This document shows, one piece after another, positions 48,964-57,020 of a stretch of DNA of 64,000 nt. Position 1 is the stretch's first letter, and the number at the start of each line of letters is the position of its first letter. The notes under the pieces are model-generated. The model searched no databases. It saw only the letters and a program-made list of their open reading frames with translations, and was not told the origin of the DNA. The stretch comes from a virus, in the IMG/VR virus record IMGVR_UViG_3300034137_000024, positions 1 through 64,000 of that record. One strand, written 5' to 3'. Position numbers and translations under genes: made by a program.

Positions 48964-49308
48964 TTACCTGCGCGCTTTGACTCCCGCTTTCGCTTGGCGG
49001 CGAAAGTCCTCCTCCTTAGCACGGAGCGCGCCGTACACCAGGAGGATCTTGTCGTAGCTGTCCTGCTCGAGCGGATCGAGCGTGTCCACGTCCCAGCCGG
49101 TCGGACCTTCGACCAGCAGCACTTTGAGCGTCGCCATCCAGGTACACATCTGCGCCAGGTAGGTCGTCGGGGTGTCGACACCCTCGGTGAGGCGGGAAAA
49201 CTCGGCCGCAATACGCATTTCGTCGCGCATCATTCGGCGGGCGAACACGAAGTGCCCCACGTCGTCGACGTCCAGGTGGTAGTCGGTATCGCTTGCTGAT
49301 CGGCTCAT
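48964..49308 (-). CDS. Tail assembly chaperone G
   Basis: 114 residues from the ATG at 49308. 'YHLDVDDVGHFVFARRMMRDEMRIAAEFSRLTEG' and 'YLAQMCTWMATLKVLLVEGP' are helical, and the place, between the tube and the tape measure, is that of gpG. It coats the tape measure during tail assembly. Its end overlaps the T frame. Confidence 0.78.
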   Translation of the reverse strand: MSRSASDTDYHLDVDDVGHFVFARRMMRDEMRIAAEFSRLTEGVDTPTTYLAQMCTWMATLKVLLVEGPTGWDVDTLDPLEQDSYDKILLVYGALRAKEEDFRRQAKAGVKARR

Positions 49309-49351
49309 GAAAAACCCTTGTGGCAAATTTGGAATAAGCCGGGATTGTCCA

Positions 49352-49359
49352 GTCACGAC
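49352..49359 (-). promoter_or_regulatory. GTCGTGAC box of the tail chaperone/tape-measure unit
   Basis: GTCGTGACTGGACAATCC. Only five bases separate it from the T-run of the upstream terminator, so no -35/-10 promoter fits between them. Confidence 0.65.
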
Positions 49360-49364
49360 ACAAA

Positions 49365-49387
49365 CAAAAAGCCCGCACGGGGCGGGC
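49365..49387 (-). terminator. Terminator after the tube gene
   Basis: GCCCGC-CCCGT-GCGGGC followed by TTTTTG, minus strand. The CCCGT loop is shared with the terminator at 55735. Confidence 0.88.
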
Positions 49388-49413
49388 TTCTTGTTGGTTC
49401 AACGGCCGGGCTG

Positions 49414-49842
49414 TTAGGCGCCGGTACCGGTGACGTCCAGGGCGTAGAAAGTGCCGTTGCTCATCACAATGGCGTGCTTGCTGATTTCCAGGTCGCCGGA
49501 GGCATAGCTCACACCCGTGTAGTTGCGCAGCAAAGTGCCGTCATCCTTGGCGTACACCTCGATGCTGAACACCAGCCCCTGCAGGACAGAGTCGCCGTCC
49601 TCGGGGAAGATGCCCAAGCTACGCATGGTGTCGGCTTCCAACACCATCCGGGACACGCTCAGGGTGTGGCGCGCCATGGTGGGCACGTACTCCTGCGCGT
49701 GGATGTCACCGATGCCGGAGGCCGGCTCCGGAGAGTAGTCGTCGCTCATGCGTACCGACTGGATCATGCCGAACTGGCTGCCGTCGAAGGTGACGACAAT
49801 CCGGTTACCGCTCTGAACCTTTTTGTTCGTGGTCATTGCCAT
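49414..49842 (-). CDS. Tail tube protein
   Basis: 142 residues directly after the sheath gene. Beta-sandwich pattern ('NRIVVTFDGSQFGMIQSVRMSDDYSPEPASGIGDIHAQEYVPTMARHTLSVSR' in outline), with the DGxxxG..QS opening of myovirus tube proteins. Stacked hexamers form the inner tail conduit. Confidence 0.85.
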   Translation of the reverse strand: MAMTTNKKVQSGNRIVVTFDGSQFGMIQSVRMSDDYSPEPASGIGDIHAQEYVPTMARHTLSVSRMVLEADTMRSLGIFPEDGDSVLQGLVFSIEVYAKDDGTLLRNYTGVSYASGDLEISKHAIVMSNGTFYALDVTGTGA

Positions 49843-49855
49843 GTGTCAGCCCTCC

Positions 49856-51574
49856 TTACGAGCTCGCAGTGCCGGTGAAAATCGACAGCGAGATCGAAAC
49901 CGGGATGTAGTTGACCGGGATGACCGGAGAACAGGTGAAGGCCACAGCCAACACGTCGCCGCTGGCGGTGACGGTGATGTTTTTGTAGGCCGGGTTGTCG
50001 TCGTCGCCCGCGAGGACGCCAGGACCGGTCGGCTCAGCGACTGCCAGCGCTTTAAGGGCGGCTTTGGTGATGGCGAGAGCGCGAGCCAGGGTGACCTGGT
50101 TGTTCTTCTCGCCGCGCAGCACGTCCAGAGCCTCACGGACGGTTCGGGCGGTGTAGTCGGTTGCCCAGCCGCACGATTGCTCGACACGGTTGTACTTGGT
50201 GTCTTTCAACCAGGTGGAAATTGACTTGACGACCTTGTAACCGGTCTTGGTGTTTTCCAGGCACAGCACACCACCAGTAATCAGCGCGTCGGTGTCGGTC
50301 GGGTTGCGCAGGTTGCGCTCCAGGCCGCTGACGTTGATTGTCTTGTTGGTCAGAGCGGTGCCCGGGTTTACGCCGGCGAACATGCCGCACAGCAGAGCGG
50401 CCATATACATCGGCGCGAAAAGAACCAAGTTCTCGTTGCTGTCGTAGTCGTAGTAACCCAGGTGAACCAGCGAAGTACGGTCCGAGGCCAGCGCTTTCGC
50501 ATAGGCGATCGCTGCGGTGTCGGAGGTGCCAGCCGGAGTGCCAACGATGCTACGGCGCTCCATGCGGCCATACTTGCTCATGTACTGGACATGAGAGTCA
50601 GCCATCGACCAGATGGCCGCGCTGCTGCTTACAGGGGAGATCCACTGCGCGTCGATTCCCTGCATGGTGGTGAATGCGCTACTCCACTCAGTGGTGGTGG
50701 TAACGCCTTCGGAGCCGCCAGACAGATAGACAAAGCTGGTGGTGGTCGGGGCAGCGCCGGCGCCGCTTGCGCGGGTAGCGGTGATGTAGCCCTCACCCGT
50801 GCCGTTGAGCCAGTCCACGACAGCCTGCAGGTTCGCAGTGATCGTCACCGCCTCGGTCATGACGTCTACGTTCGTCACATAGTCCAGGCCGTTCTCGGCG
50901 CTGTCATCTTCATCGGCATCGTTCGAGATCGAGGCGCTGAATCCGGTCACGGTGTTGATGTAGTCGACCACTTGCGAGTAGGTCGAGTAGGTCGCCAAGT
51001 CGACGGTTGCCACGGTTGTGCCGCTCGGCGCCTGCAGGATGATCGAGGTACCGGTAACGGTAATGGTCGCCGAGGCCTCGCTGCCGGTGTACTGCACGTC
51101 GAATGCATCGCGGGCGATATCGTCCTCGGTGTAGTAGTCGTCCACATATTGCGTGGTCACCGCCAGGCCAGTATTGGTGCCGGTTTCAACCTTGATTCTG
51201 ATCTGGCTGGTCCACAGGCCATAGTCGGTCGACACGATGTCGATAACGTCGTTACCGGCAGCGTCCAGCAGAGTGGTCGAGGATTGCAGCGCCGGGTTAA
51301 CGCGCACGGCGTACACGGTGGACGGGCCGCCAGTGTCGTCGCTCGGGTCGAACGCTTTCTGGATGGCGGTCAGCAGCGGACCGCTGCGCAGGGTCGCCAG
51401 GGCTTCGGCTTGGGAGCTGAAGGTCAACTGGGTGTTGGGTTCGCCCCCGGTGGAACTGCCGATGAACGCGGCATAGTTGCCCACGCCCGAACTCTGGCTA
51501 GCCATCGCCGAATCATCGACGCTGGACATAGTGGCAGGCGTAATCCAGAGCTTGCCGTTGAAGAAATACGACAT
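49856..51574 (-). CDS. Tail sheath protein
   Basis: 572 residues. 'NYAAFIGSSTGGEPNTQLTFSSQAEALATLRSGPLLTAIQKAFDPS' is the typical sheath start; 'GMFAGVNPGTALTNKTINVSGL', 'ITGGVLCLENTKTGYKVVKSISTW' and 'VREALDVLRGEKN' the conserved C-terminal contraction domain. It shows that the phage is a contractile myovirus. A middle insertion (~110-290) with a small beta domain is variable. Confidence 0.95.
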   Translation of the reverse strand: MSYFFNGKLWITPATMSSVDDSAMASQSSGVGNYAAFIGSSTGGEPNTQLTFSSQAEALATLRSGPLLTAIQKAFDPSDDTGGPSTVYAVRVNPALQSSTTLLDAAGNDVIDIVSTDYGLWTSQIRIKVETGTNTGLAVTTQYVDDYYTEDDIARDAFDVQYTGSEASATITVTGTSIILQAPSGTTVATVDLATYSTYSQVVDYINTVTGFSASISNDADEDDSAENGLDYVTNVDVMTEAVTITANLQAVVDWLNGTGEGYITATRASGAGAAPTTTSFVYLSGGSEGVTTTTEWSSAFTTMQGIDAQWISPVSSSAAIWSMADSHVQYMSKYGRMERRSIVGTPAGTSDTAAIAYAKALASDRTSLVHLGYYDYDSNENLVLFAPMYMAALLCGMFAGVNPGTALTNKTINVSGLERNLRNPTDTDALITGGVLCLENTKTGYKVVKSISTWLKDTKYNRVEQSCGWATDYTARTVREALDVLRGEKNNQVTLARALAITKAALKALAVAEPTGPGVLAGDDDNPAYKNITVTASGDVLAVAFTCSPVIPVNYIPVSISLSIFTGTASS

Positions 51575-51580
51575 TGGGGA

Positions 51581-51916
51581 TTATTCCTCAATAACTTGCT
51601 GGGAAAAGGCGATAAAACGGGAGGCAAACTCGGACTCGTAGTCCTTCACCCGGCCGGCGGCGGATTCGGAGTAGTTGAAGGCGTTGATGAGTTCGACGCG
51701 CTTGTCACGGAGGGAGAGCCGCATCATGTATTCGCGCAGGGTTACCTGCGGCTGCGTGCTGGCTATGGTCGTGGTCGAAGTTACAGTCGCCGTTTCAGCG
51801 GTGCCGGCATCTGCCACCGTGGAGGCAGTGCTGGCGGTTGCGGTGGCCGTCGCGGTGGTTTCATCAGCCGTGGCGGTGCTTTCGGAGCTATCGTCCGAAG
51901 TAGTCGTGTCGGTCAT
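51581..51916 (-). CDS. Low-complexity Thr/Ala protein before the sheath
   Basis: 111 residues. The first ~55 are almost only Thr, Ala, Ser, Val and acidic residues; the last ~55 ('PQVTLREYMMRLSLRDKRVELINAFNYSESAAGRVKDYESEF') look like a folded helical domain. The same T/A style recurs in the fibre chaperone and the head protein at 55.8 kb. Unknown structural role. Confidence 0.6.
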   Translation of the reverse strand: MTDTTTSDDSSESTATADETTATATATASTASTVADAGTAETATVTSTTTIASTQPQVTLREYMMRLSLRDKRVELINAFNYSESAAGRVKDYESEFASRFIAFSQQVIEE

Positions 51917-51924
51917 TGGGAGGT

Positions 51925-51954
51925 ACCTATAGAAAGGGCTGCCCGCAGGCAGCT
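51925..51954 (-). terminator. Terminator followed by a TTTCTATAGGT box
   Basis: GCTGCC-TGCG-GGCAGC, then CCTTTCTATAGGT on the minus strand. The 11-mer TTTCTATAGGT (51925-51935) is repeated exactly at 55727-55737, also just after a terminator and before a head gene. Confidence 0.65.
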
Positions 51955-51971
51955 AAAAGCGGAATTCGGGC

Positions 51972-52796
51972 TCAAATGTTGATCTCGCTCGTCACTTCGG
52001 TGATGGAGCCGAAGCGGCCAACCACGCGGGCCGGGGCGATGCAGGAAAAGGTCCCTACGGTCTGGTACATGGGCGCGTTGAACTCGCCGCTGACCGCATC
52101 AACGTCGGATTGGGAAAAACTGACTTGCTGGAGGCCGAGGCTGTTAAAAACGGCGAGGTTGGCGATCACCAGGCGGCGCAGCGCCTTGCGAAGCTCGATG
52201 CGCTCGTCTGAGTTGAGCGACCAGCCGATGACGCTGATTTGCACGTTGGCAATCCAGCCCTCGGTTTCGAGCCAGTCCTCACCCAGGAAGTCGTCACCCT
52301 GTATGTCCTCGCCGATACCACGCTCGCCCGGGGCTTCGTGCTCGAGCTGGACGGTAACGAGAGGGAACTTGATGCCGTGCTCGACTGACGGCGGGGCCGT
52401 GAAAACCTGTATGTAGCCGAGTTCTGGGGTGAAGTGACCCCGCGTAACTTCGGTCAACAGGCCGCGCTCCAGGCGATCGCGTAGAACAGCCACAGCGTCG
52501 GTGCTGTGGTCTTCGTAACCTGCAGTTGGAGTGCCCGAGGCGGTATCCCCGGCGACCCACGCGCCGCTGACGTAGTAATAGGGCTTGTAGAAAGCCATTA
52601 CGTCGTTCAACAGGCTCTGGGCGTCTACGAATTTCTGGTCGGTGCCCAGGTACACACACACCGCACTCGCGTCATCGACACCGGTGAAGGTGTCCGCGCC
52701 TTTGCGCAGCACACGCCAGTAGCTCGCCCCTGTTGGGGGAGAGAGAAACAGTCGCAGGGCGTTGCCTGCTTGTAGGGGCCAGATGCTCGAAATCAT
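51972..52796 (-). CDS. Tail completion/terminator-region protein
   Basis: 274 residues between the neck genes and the sheath. Beta-rich C-terminal half ('GWIANVQISVIGWSLNSDERIELRKALRRLVIANLAVFNSLGL') is like tail-terminator or tail-completion proteins that cap the tail before head joining. Assignment is by position and pattern. GTCGTGAC box 15 bp upstream. Confidence 0.5.
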   Translation of the reverse strand: MISSIWPLQAGNALRLFLSPPTGASYWRVLRKGADTFTGVDDASAVCVYLGTDQKFVDAQSLLNDVMAFYKPYYYVSGAWVAGDTASGTPTAGYEDHSTDAVAVLRDRLERGLLTEVTRGHFTPELGYIQVFTAPPSVEHGIKFPLVTVQLEHEAPGERGIGEDIQGDDFLGEDWLETEGWIANVQISVIGWSLNSDERIELRKALRRLVIANLAVFNSLGLQQVSFSQSDVDAVSGEFNAPMYQTVGTFSCIAPARVVGRFGSITEVTSEINI

Positions 52797-52810
52797 GAGC
52801 CCATCGTCGT

Positions 52811-52847
52811 GTCACGACGCTGGCGGCTGTTTCATCGTGACAAGAAG
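52811..52847. promoter_or_regulatory. Divergent pair of GTCGTGAC-type boxes
   Basis: Minus-strand GTCGTGAC at 52811-52818 serves the gene at 52796. Plus-strand ATCGTGACAAGAAG at 52834-52847, one base off the core, serves the inverted gene at 52856. Each points at its own gene. Confidence 0.6.
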
Positions 52848-52855
52848 ATTTCGGC

Positions 52856-53704
52856 ATGAACGAACTACAAATCAGCACCAGTATCGATATCGGCGGCCTG
52901 CTCGACCTACAGGGGATCATCAACAAGCAGGTGTTCCCCCTGCTAAACCAGGCAGTACGCGGCGTCGCCCAGCAAACCGCGTCCAACTGGCAGGAAAACG
53001 TCTACCAGGCCAAGCTCTGGAGCGGTGAAAAGAAGGCCTATGCCAAGTCCATCACCTGGGCGATGACGGGGGATTTCACTGCGCTGGTGCAGTCCGATTA
53101 TCAGTACGACAGGGACATCGAGAGCGGCCGCCCGGCTCGGGACCTCAAGAAGATGCTGGACACCAGCAGCAAGGTGCGCCGGACAAAGGACGGGCGCCGG
53201 TTCCTGATCATCCCGATGCGACACAGCGTGAAGAAACTGGAGGACGCTGGCCTGTACGGCATGGCCCAGTCGTTGGAGGCGTCCAAGGTCACTGGGCAGG
53301 GGAAGCGCCAGAGCGGCGAGGTCACGCACATATCGCCAAATTCAGGCATGAGCAAGGCAGCGCACCAAACGCCCTACCTGTCGAACACCAAGACGAAGCA
53401 GGCCATGATGGTCAACCAGAACCAGTATGCATGGGGTGGGCACTTATCCCGGGCGGGCATGAAGGCCGCCGGCATAGACGCGGCAACACGCAAGTGGGCC
53501 GCCGGCATGCACCGGTTCGACACCAGCACCCCGGGGGGAGGCAAATCGAGCTCATACCTTTCATTTAGGGTCATGATGGAAAATAGCCAGGGCTGGATCG
53601 TGCCTGCACAGCCAGGCCAGTACATCGCGAAAAAGACCGCGCTGAACATGCAGATTCTTGCCCAAACGGTCTTTGCGGAGGCGGTCAAGCGCACCCTCAG
53701 CTAA
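52856..53704 (+). CDS. Inverted structural gene, tail-completion-like
   Basis: 282 residues, on the plus strand inside a minus-strand structural block. 'NQAVRGVAQQTASNWQENVYQAKLWSGEKKAYAKSITW', 'DRDIESGRPARDLKKML' and 'RFLIIPMRHSV' resemble the head-tail/HK97 gp10-like or minor structural proteins encoded at this very position in related modules. It probably kept its function after a local inversion and has its own box. Alternatively it is an unrelated moron. Confidence 0.55.
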   Translation: MNELQISTSIDIGGLLDLQGIINKQVFPLLNQAVRGVAQQTASNWQENVYQAKLWSGEKKAYAKSITWAMTGDFTALVQSDYQYDRDIESGRPARDLKKMLDTSSKVRRTKDGRRFLIIPMRHSVKKLEDAGLYGMAQSLEASKVTGQGKRQSGEVTHISPNSGMSKAAHQTPYLSNTKTKQAMMVNQNQYAWGGHLSRAGMKAAGIDAATRKWAAGMHRFDTSTPGGGKSSSYLSFRVMMENSQGWIVPAQPGQYIAKKTALNMQILAQTVFAEAVKRTLS

Positions 53705-53724
53705 GGCTTGCAGACCGGGGGCGG

Positions 53725-53919
53725 TCAATAGACCCCATATTCCATGCGCCCAAGGAAGTCGCGCACAAGCTCAAGGTCAGCGTCAGTAGACATCATTTCG
53801 ACGGGCGCCCTGCCATCAAGGCCACGGGCTGGCGTCAACATCCACGCCTCAGCGAGGTCGCGGCCGCCGAGCACTTCGGTTGCCTTGTTTAGGATTTCCT
53901 CGTAGACAGTTGCGCTCAT
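53725..53919 (-). CDS. Orphan DUF2384 (Xre/MbcA/ParS-type antitoxin domain) protein
   Basis: 64 residues from the ATG at 53919. 'VYEEILNKATEVLGGRDLAEAWMLTPARGLDGRAPVEMM' and 'LVRDFLGRMEYGVY' match the C-terminal DUF2384 domain, which in RES/Xre modules neutralises the toxin. The usual N-terminal HTH is absent and no RES toxin is nearby. It may block a host or competitor RES toxin, or be a plain regulator. A perfect palindrome lies 18 bp upstream. Confidence 0.78.
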   Translation of the reverse strand: MSATVYEEILNKATEVLGGRDLAEAWMLTPARGLDGRAPVEMMSTDADLELVRDFLGRMEYGVY

Positions 53920-53936
53920 GTGTCCCCCTGCGGTCG

Positions 53937-53951
53937 TTTGCCAATGGCAAA
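53937..53951 (-). promoter_or_regulatory. 15-bp palindrome before the DUF2384 gene
   Basis: TTTGCCA-A-TGGCAAA, perfect, in the promoter region of the antitoxin-like gene. A likely autoregulatory operator. Confidence 0.5.
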
Positions 53952-53985
53952 TTAGGCCAATCTGCAGGAGGACGCCACACCCCAA

Positions 53986-54621
53986 TCAGCGACCAAGCAA
54001 ATCGAATTTGCGCAACACAACCGCTTTAGGCAGGCGGACGCCGTTGTGCAGGTTCCGATTTCGGGGCAGTTCCTGATAGATGAAGTAATCGATCAGTTTG
54101 GTGCCGGTGATCGAGTACGTGGTGCCGTCTGGCGGAGCGCCGTCCGACCAAGACAGGCTTCCCGACACATCCACCGTGGGGATGCCACCCTCGATCAGGG
54201 CGGTACCGGTTGAATCCTTCCAGAACACCCGCTCGATCGACTCCACCCGGAACGACAGGCGCTCATTCGGTGCAGCCCGGATTAAGGGCGCTGAGAACCG
54301 ATCGGTCGCATTACGCGCTGTCACCCGGTCAAACTGGCCAGCGTCCCAAATGACAGAGTTCTGTGGCACGCTGAGCACCAAGTCGCCGCTTTCATAAAGG
54401 CCCGATTTGGCCCATTCCATCTGCGTGCGCTGACTGGCGGCGGCCGCGCCTGCCTCGACCGGCTCCAGCCAGTAATGCCCCTTGCCGCTGCAAATCTTGC
54501 AGCGGGCATCCGGTGCGCCCGAGCTTGCGCTGTGACAGGCGCAGGAATAGGACCGCCAGAACAGGAACTGCTGCCCCATGTTCCCCAGGTGCCGGTCAAA
54601 CCGCGTTGAACTGAATCGCAT
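53986..54621 (-). CDS. Neck/head-closure region protein with zinc motif
   Basis: 211 residues. 'SCACHSASSGAPDARCKICSGKGHYWLEPV' is a CxC..CxxC zinc knuckle near the N-terminus; the rest is beta-rich ('VPQNSVIWDAGQFDRVTARNATDRFSAPLIR'). Similar zinc-bearing proteins follow the capsid genes in other myophages; likely a neck or joining protein. Confidence 0.6.
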   Translation of the reverse strand: MRFSSTRFDRHLGNMGQQFLFWRSYSCACHSASSGAPDARCKICSGKGHYWLEPVEAGAAAASQRTQMEWAKSGLYESGDLVLSVPQNSVIWDAGQFDRVTARNATDRFSAPLIRAAPNERLSFRVESIERVFWKDSTGTALIEGGIPTVDVSGSLSWSDGAPPDGTTYSITGTKLIDYFIYQELPRNRNLHNGVRLPKAVVLRKFDLLGR

Positions 54622-54633
54622 ATGCCCTCCCCC

Positions 54634-55719
54634 TTAAAGCACCCGGATGCCGTGGATTTGCGTCATAAGGCCGCCGTTCGAGCCCTTCGGCCCGTTGAGG
54701 ATTTCGTCGATAGAGTCATGGTAGGCCGACATATCGACCGACAGGGACTCGGACAGGCCGTCCGCCGAGATGGAACCGGACTGAGGCAGATAGGCATCGC
54801 CTACAATCTTCAACACCGCCAGTTTCTTGATCACGTCCAGCAGTTCGGGGTACTTGGTCGATACGTCCGTCAGGCCGGCGGTGTATTCGAGCTCTATCAT
54901 GTTCGGGATGCTCTGCGAGGCAAACATGCCGCCCAGGACGTACACCGACATGGTCGCAAATATCGCCGGGCTGTTTGGTACCAGGCGAAGGTGGCCATAT
55001 CGATTGTCGGCCTTGATCCAGTCGGCAGGGATATCCATATAACCGTCGTTACTGGCCGGATAGTTAAAGCGCAGGCGCTCGACCGAGATAATCGGTCGTT
55101 TCCGAGTAATGAAGTAGCCCCAGCGGTCCCCCTTGAACATCGACGGGTCGTAGTCATAGGGCGGATCAATCTCCCAGGCCATGCCATCCAAGGCCTCAAT
55201 CTGGGCATCCGAAGGCGGTAACGGGAAGTAACGGGTGGGAACCAGCGGCACCCGGAGGGTGTGTGTTATTTCAGCCTCAGCCGTTCGCACCTTCTCCCAC
55301 AGGTAGTCGTCCGACACCTTCACGTCCTGCAGGACGCCGGCAGCGGCCGCCATCAGCCGATCGGTCCTGATCTCGTTTACTACGATATCTTTGATAAACA
55401 GGGAGGTTCGCGTGGCAGCGAAAAGCGTCTCGACGATCACGCGAAACCGCTTGATCCCCACGTCGCCGGAAAGGACGAGCATGGCGTCGCCAGGCGAAAG
55501 CGCTGAGGTTTGATCGGCAGTAAAGCTGACAGCCACCACACCGGAAGCCCAATCGGCGCCGGTGGAACTGTCGGAAACTGCAGTGGTTGCCACCAGTTCC
55601 GTTTTGCCGTCCATGCTAAAAATGCGGGCGCTCAGTGCCCCGCTGACTGCCAAGGCGCTGCCGTCTTGCTGCACCTGAACAGTGAAATTCGCCGCACTGC
55701 CGGCTATGAGTGTTGGCAT
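54634..55719 (-). CDS. Head-tail connector region protein
   Basis: 361 residues from the ATG at 55719. The N-terminal ~110 residues are an Ig-like beta domain ('SAANFTVQVQQDGSALAVSGALSARIFS'). The C-terminal part ('YDYDPSMFKGDRWGYFITRKRPIISVERLRFNYP', 'IELEYTAGL...PELLDVIKKLAVLKIVGDA') is a helical connector pattern (ELxxxIxxxAxxxxxxDA). Follows the capsid genes; probably the adaptor between portal and neck. Confidence 0.6.
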   Translation of the reverse strand: MPTLIAGSAANFTVQVQQDGSALAVSGALSARIFSMDGKTELVATTAVSDSSTGADWASGVVAVSFTADQTSALSPGDAMLVLSGDVGIKRFRVIVETLFAATRTSLFIKDIVVNEIRTDRLMAAAAGVLQDVKVSDDYLWEKVRTAEAEITHTLRVPLVPTRYFPLPPSDAQIEALDGMAWEIDPPYDYDPSMFKGDRWGYFITRKRPIISVERLRFNYPASNDGYMDIPADWIKADNRYGHLRLVPNSPAIFATMSVYVLGGMFASQSIPNMIELEYTAGLTDVSTKYPELLDVIKKLAVLKIVGDAYLPQSGSISADGLSESLSVDMSAYHDSIDEILNGPKGSNGGLMTQIHGIRVL

Positions 55720-55726
55720 AGGGTCC

Positions 55727-55757
55727 ACCTATAGAAAAGGCCGCACGGGGCGGCCTT
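55727..55757 (-). terminator. Terminator followed by a TTTCTATAGGT box
   Basis: AAGGCCGC-CCCGT-GCGGCCTT, then TTCTATAGGT just before the connector gene. Second copy of the terminator/box combination at 51925. Confidence 0.75.
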
Positions 55758-55775
55758 TGTCGTGAAGTGCCAGGG

Positions 55776-56525
55776 TTAGCCGGCGGTGGCAGTTGTATCG
55801 ACCGCAGCCGATTCAGTGCTGGCCGAAGCATCAGCTGCAACGGCAGTGTCAGCGACAGCGGTATCGGCTACAGCAGCGGTTTCAACCACGGCTGCAGTTT
55901 CAACAGTCGCCGACGCATCAGCGGCAGTGGTGTCGACCACAGTGGCAGTCTCGTCAGCATCAGCGGTTTCAACCACGGCGGCAGCGTCGTCAGTAACGGT
56001 AGTTTCAGCCACAGCAACAGCGACCGACTCATCAGCCACGGCAGCAGTCTCGACAGCAGCAGTCTCGTCGACCACGGCAACCGTTTCGGCGACAGCGATA
56101 TCAGCGACAGCGGCGGACTCATCAGCTACAGCGGTTTCAGTTGCGGCAACAGCCTCGACGGCAACAGCGGCGTCAGCCACGGAAGCAGTGTCGGCAACCA
56201 CAGTGGTATCAACCACAGCAGCAGTTTCAGCGACCGCGGACTCATCAGTGGCCACGGTTGCGTCAGCAGTAGCGACAGTGGTGTCGACCACGGCGGCGGT
56301 TTCAGCCACAGCAACGGCAGCAGTAGCAGCCACGGCAGCGGCAGCCTTTGCCTCGTCCTGGCTTACCAGGTCGGCCAGTTCGCTCTCAGAGACGACCAGG
56401 GCCGCGAACTTCGCCTCGAGGGCCGCCAAGCGATCCTCCAGGTCGCCAAAAATATCACCGAGCGGGATACCGCCAGGCGCTACCTTGTTGAGCTGTTCGC
56501 GTTGGGAAGGGGTTCTGTAAATCAT
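55776..56525 (-). CDS. Low-complexity Ala/Val/Thr head-region protein
   Basis: 249 residues. Residues 1-60 are a short folded region with a possible coiled coil ('GDIFGDLEDRLAALEAKFAALV'). The remaining ~185 are irregular repeats made almost only of A, V, T, D, E and S (AETAAVVDTTVATADATVATD style). Such a chain could be an extended fibre or decoration on the capsid. The repeats are DNA-level hexamer-like too (GCAGTTTCAAC and variants). Confidence 0.6.
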   Translation of the reverse strand: MIYRTPSQREQLNKVAPGGIPLGDIFGDLEDRLAALEAKFAALVVSESELADLVSQDEAKAAAAVAATAAVAVAETAAVVDTTVATADATVATDESAVAETAAVVDTTVVADTASVADAAVAVEAVAATETAVADESAAVADIAVAETVAVVDETAAVETAAVADESVAVAVAETTVTDDAAAVVETADADETATVVDTTAADASATVETAAVVETAAVADTAVADTAVAADASASTESAAVDTTATAG

Positions 56526-56534
56526 CTGGAATCC

Positions 56535-56972
56535 TTAAAAAAGTGGTGCGTCAGCGGCAGAAGCCGCATCGGAATCAGGCTCTTCAGCCGAAGCGTCCGT
56601 GCCAGTGGCGGACCCGGTTTGATCACCCAGTTCATCGGTAACTGCAGGTTTGTCTCCGCCGGTTACCGCCACGGTAACCTCCGTGTCGTTACCCTCAGTT
56701 GCCGCGCTCGCACCCGCCTTTGCCGCCGTTTTACGGGCTGGCTTCTGTGCCGCTGTCGCTACCTTCGCCGCTGGAGCGGCAAGGACTTCAACCGGTGCCA
56801 CATAGCCCGGGACTTCTTGATCTTCCGCAATCCTGTAGCCAGGAACTAACAGGAACCGGGCCGCAGTTACCTCGTCAACCTCCACAGAAATGGAGCCAGA
56901 GGCATGGGTCTCGAACTTGACGCCGTTGAGCCGATCAAGAAGGGTGGGATGCTCGCGAATAACAAAGGGCAT
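56535..56972 (-). CDS. Small head-region protein with acidic low-complexity tail
   Basis: 145 residues. 'MPFVIREHPTLLDRLNGVKFETHASGSISVEVDEVTAARFLLVPGY' is a small beta domain typical of short proteins encoded just after capsid genes. A basic Ala/Lys segment and an acidic tail follow. Possible capsid decoration or head completion. Confidence 0.6.
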   Translation of the reverse strand: MPFVIREHPTLLDRLNGVKFETHASGSISVEVDEVTAARFLLVPGYRIAEDQEVPGYVAPVEVLAAPAAKVATAAQKPARKTAAKAGASAATEGNDTEVTVAVTGGDKPAVTDELGDQTGSATGTDASAEEPDSDAASAADAPLF

Positions 56973-56989
56973 TGGTCTCTCTCTACTCA

Positions 56990-57014
56990 GAAAAGGGGCG
57001 GCCTGAGCCGCCCC
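56990..57014 (-). terminator. Terminator after the major capsid gene
   Basis: GGGGCGGC-TCAG-GCCGCCCC followed by TTTTCT, minus strand. Confidence 0.88.
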
Positions 57015-57020
57015 GGTCGA

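Noticed and set aside
50462-51982. 506-codon plus-strand frame opposite the sheath
   Set aside because: Shadow of the sheath gene, which has clear family motifs; the plus frame has no start signal.
55767-56849. Long plus-strand frames (360 and 244 codons) opposite the Ala/Val/Thr protein
   Set aside because: Antisense reading of a biased repeat region gives long open frames. The minus frame has a proper start, terminator and neighbours.
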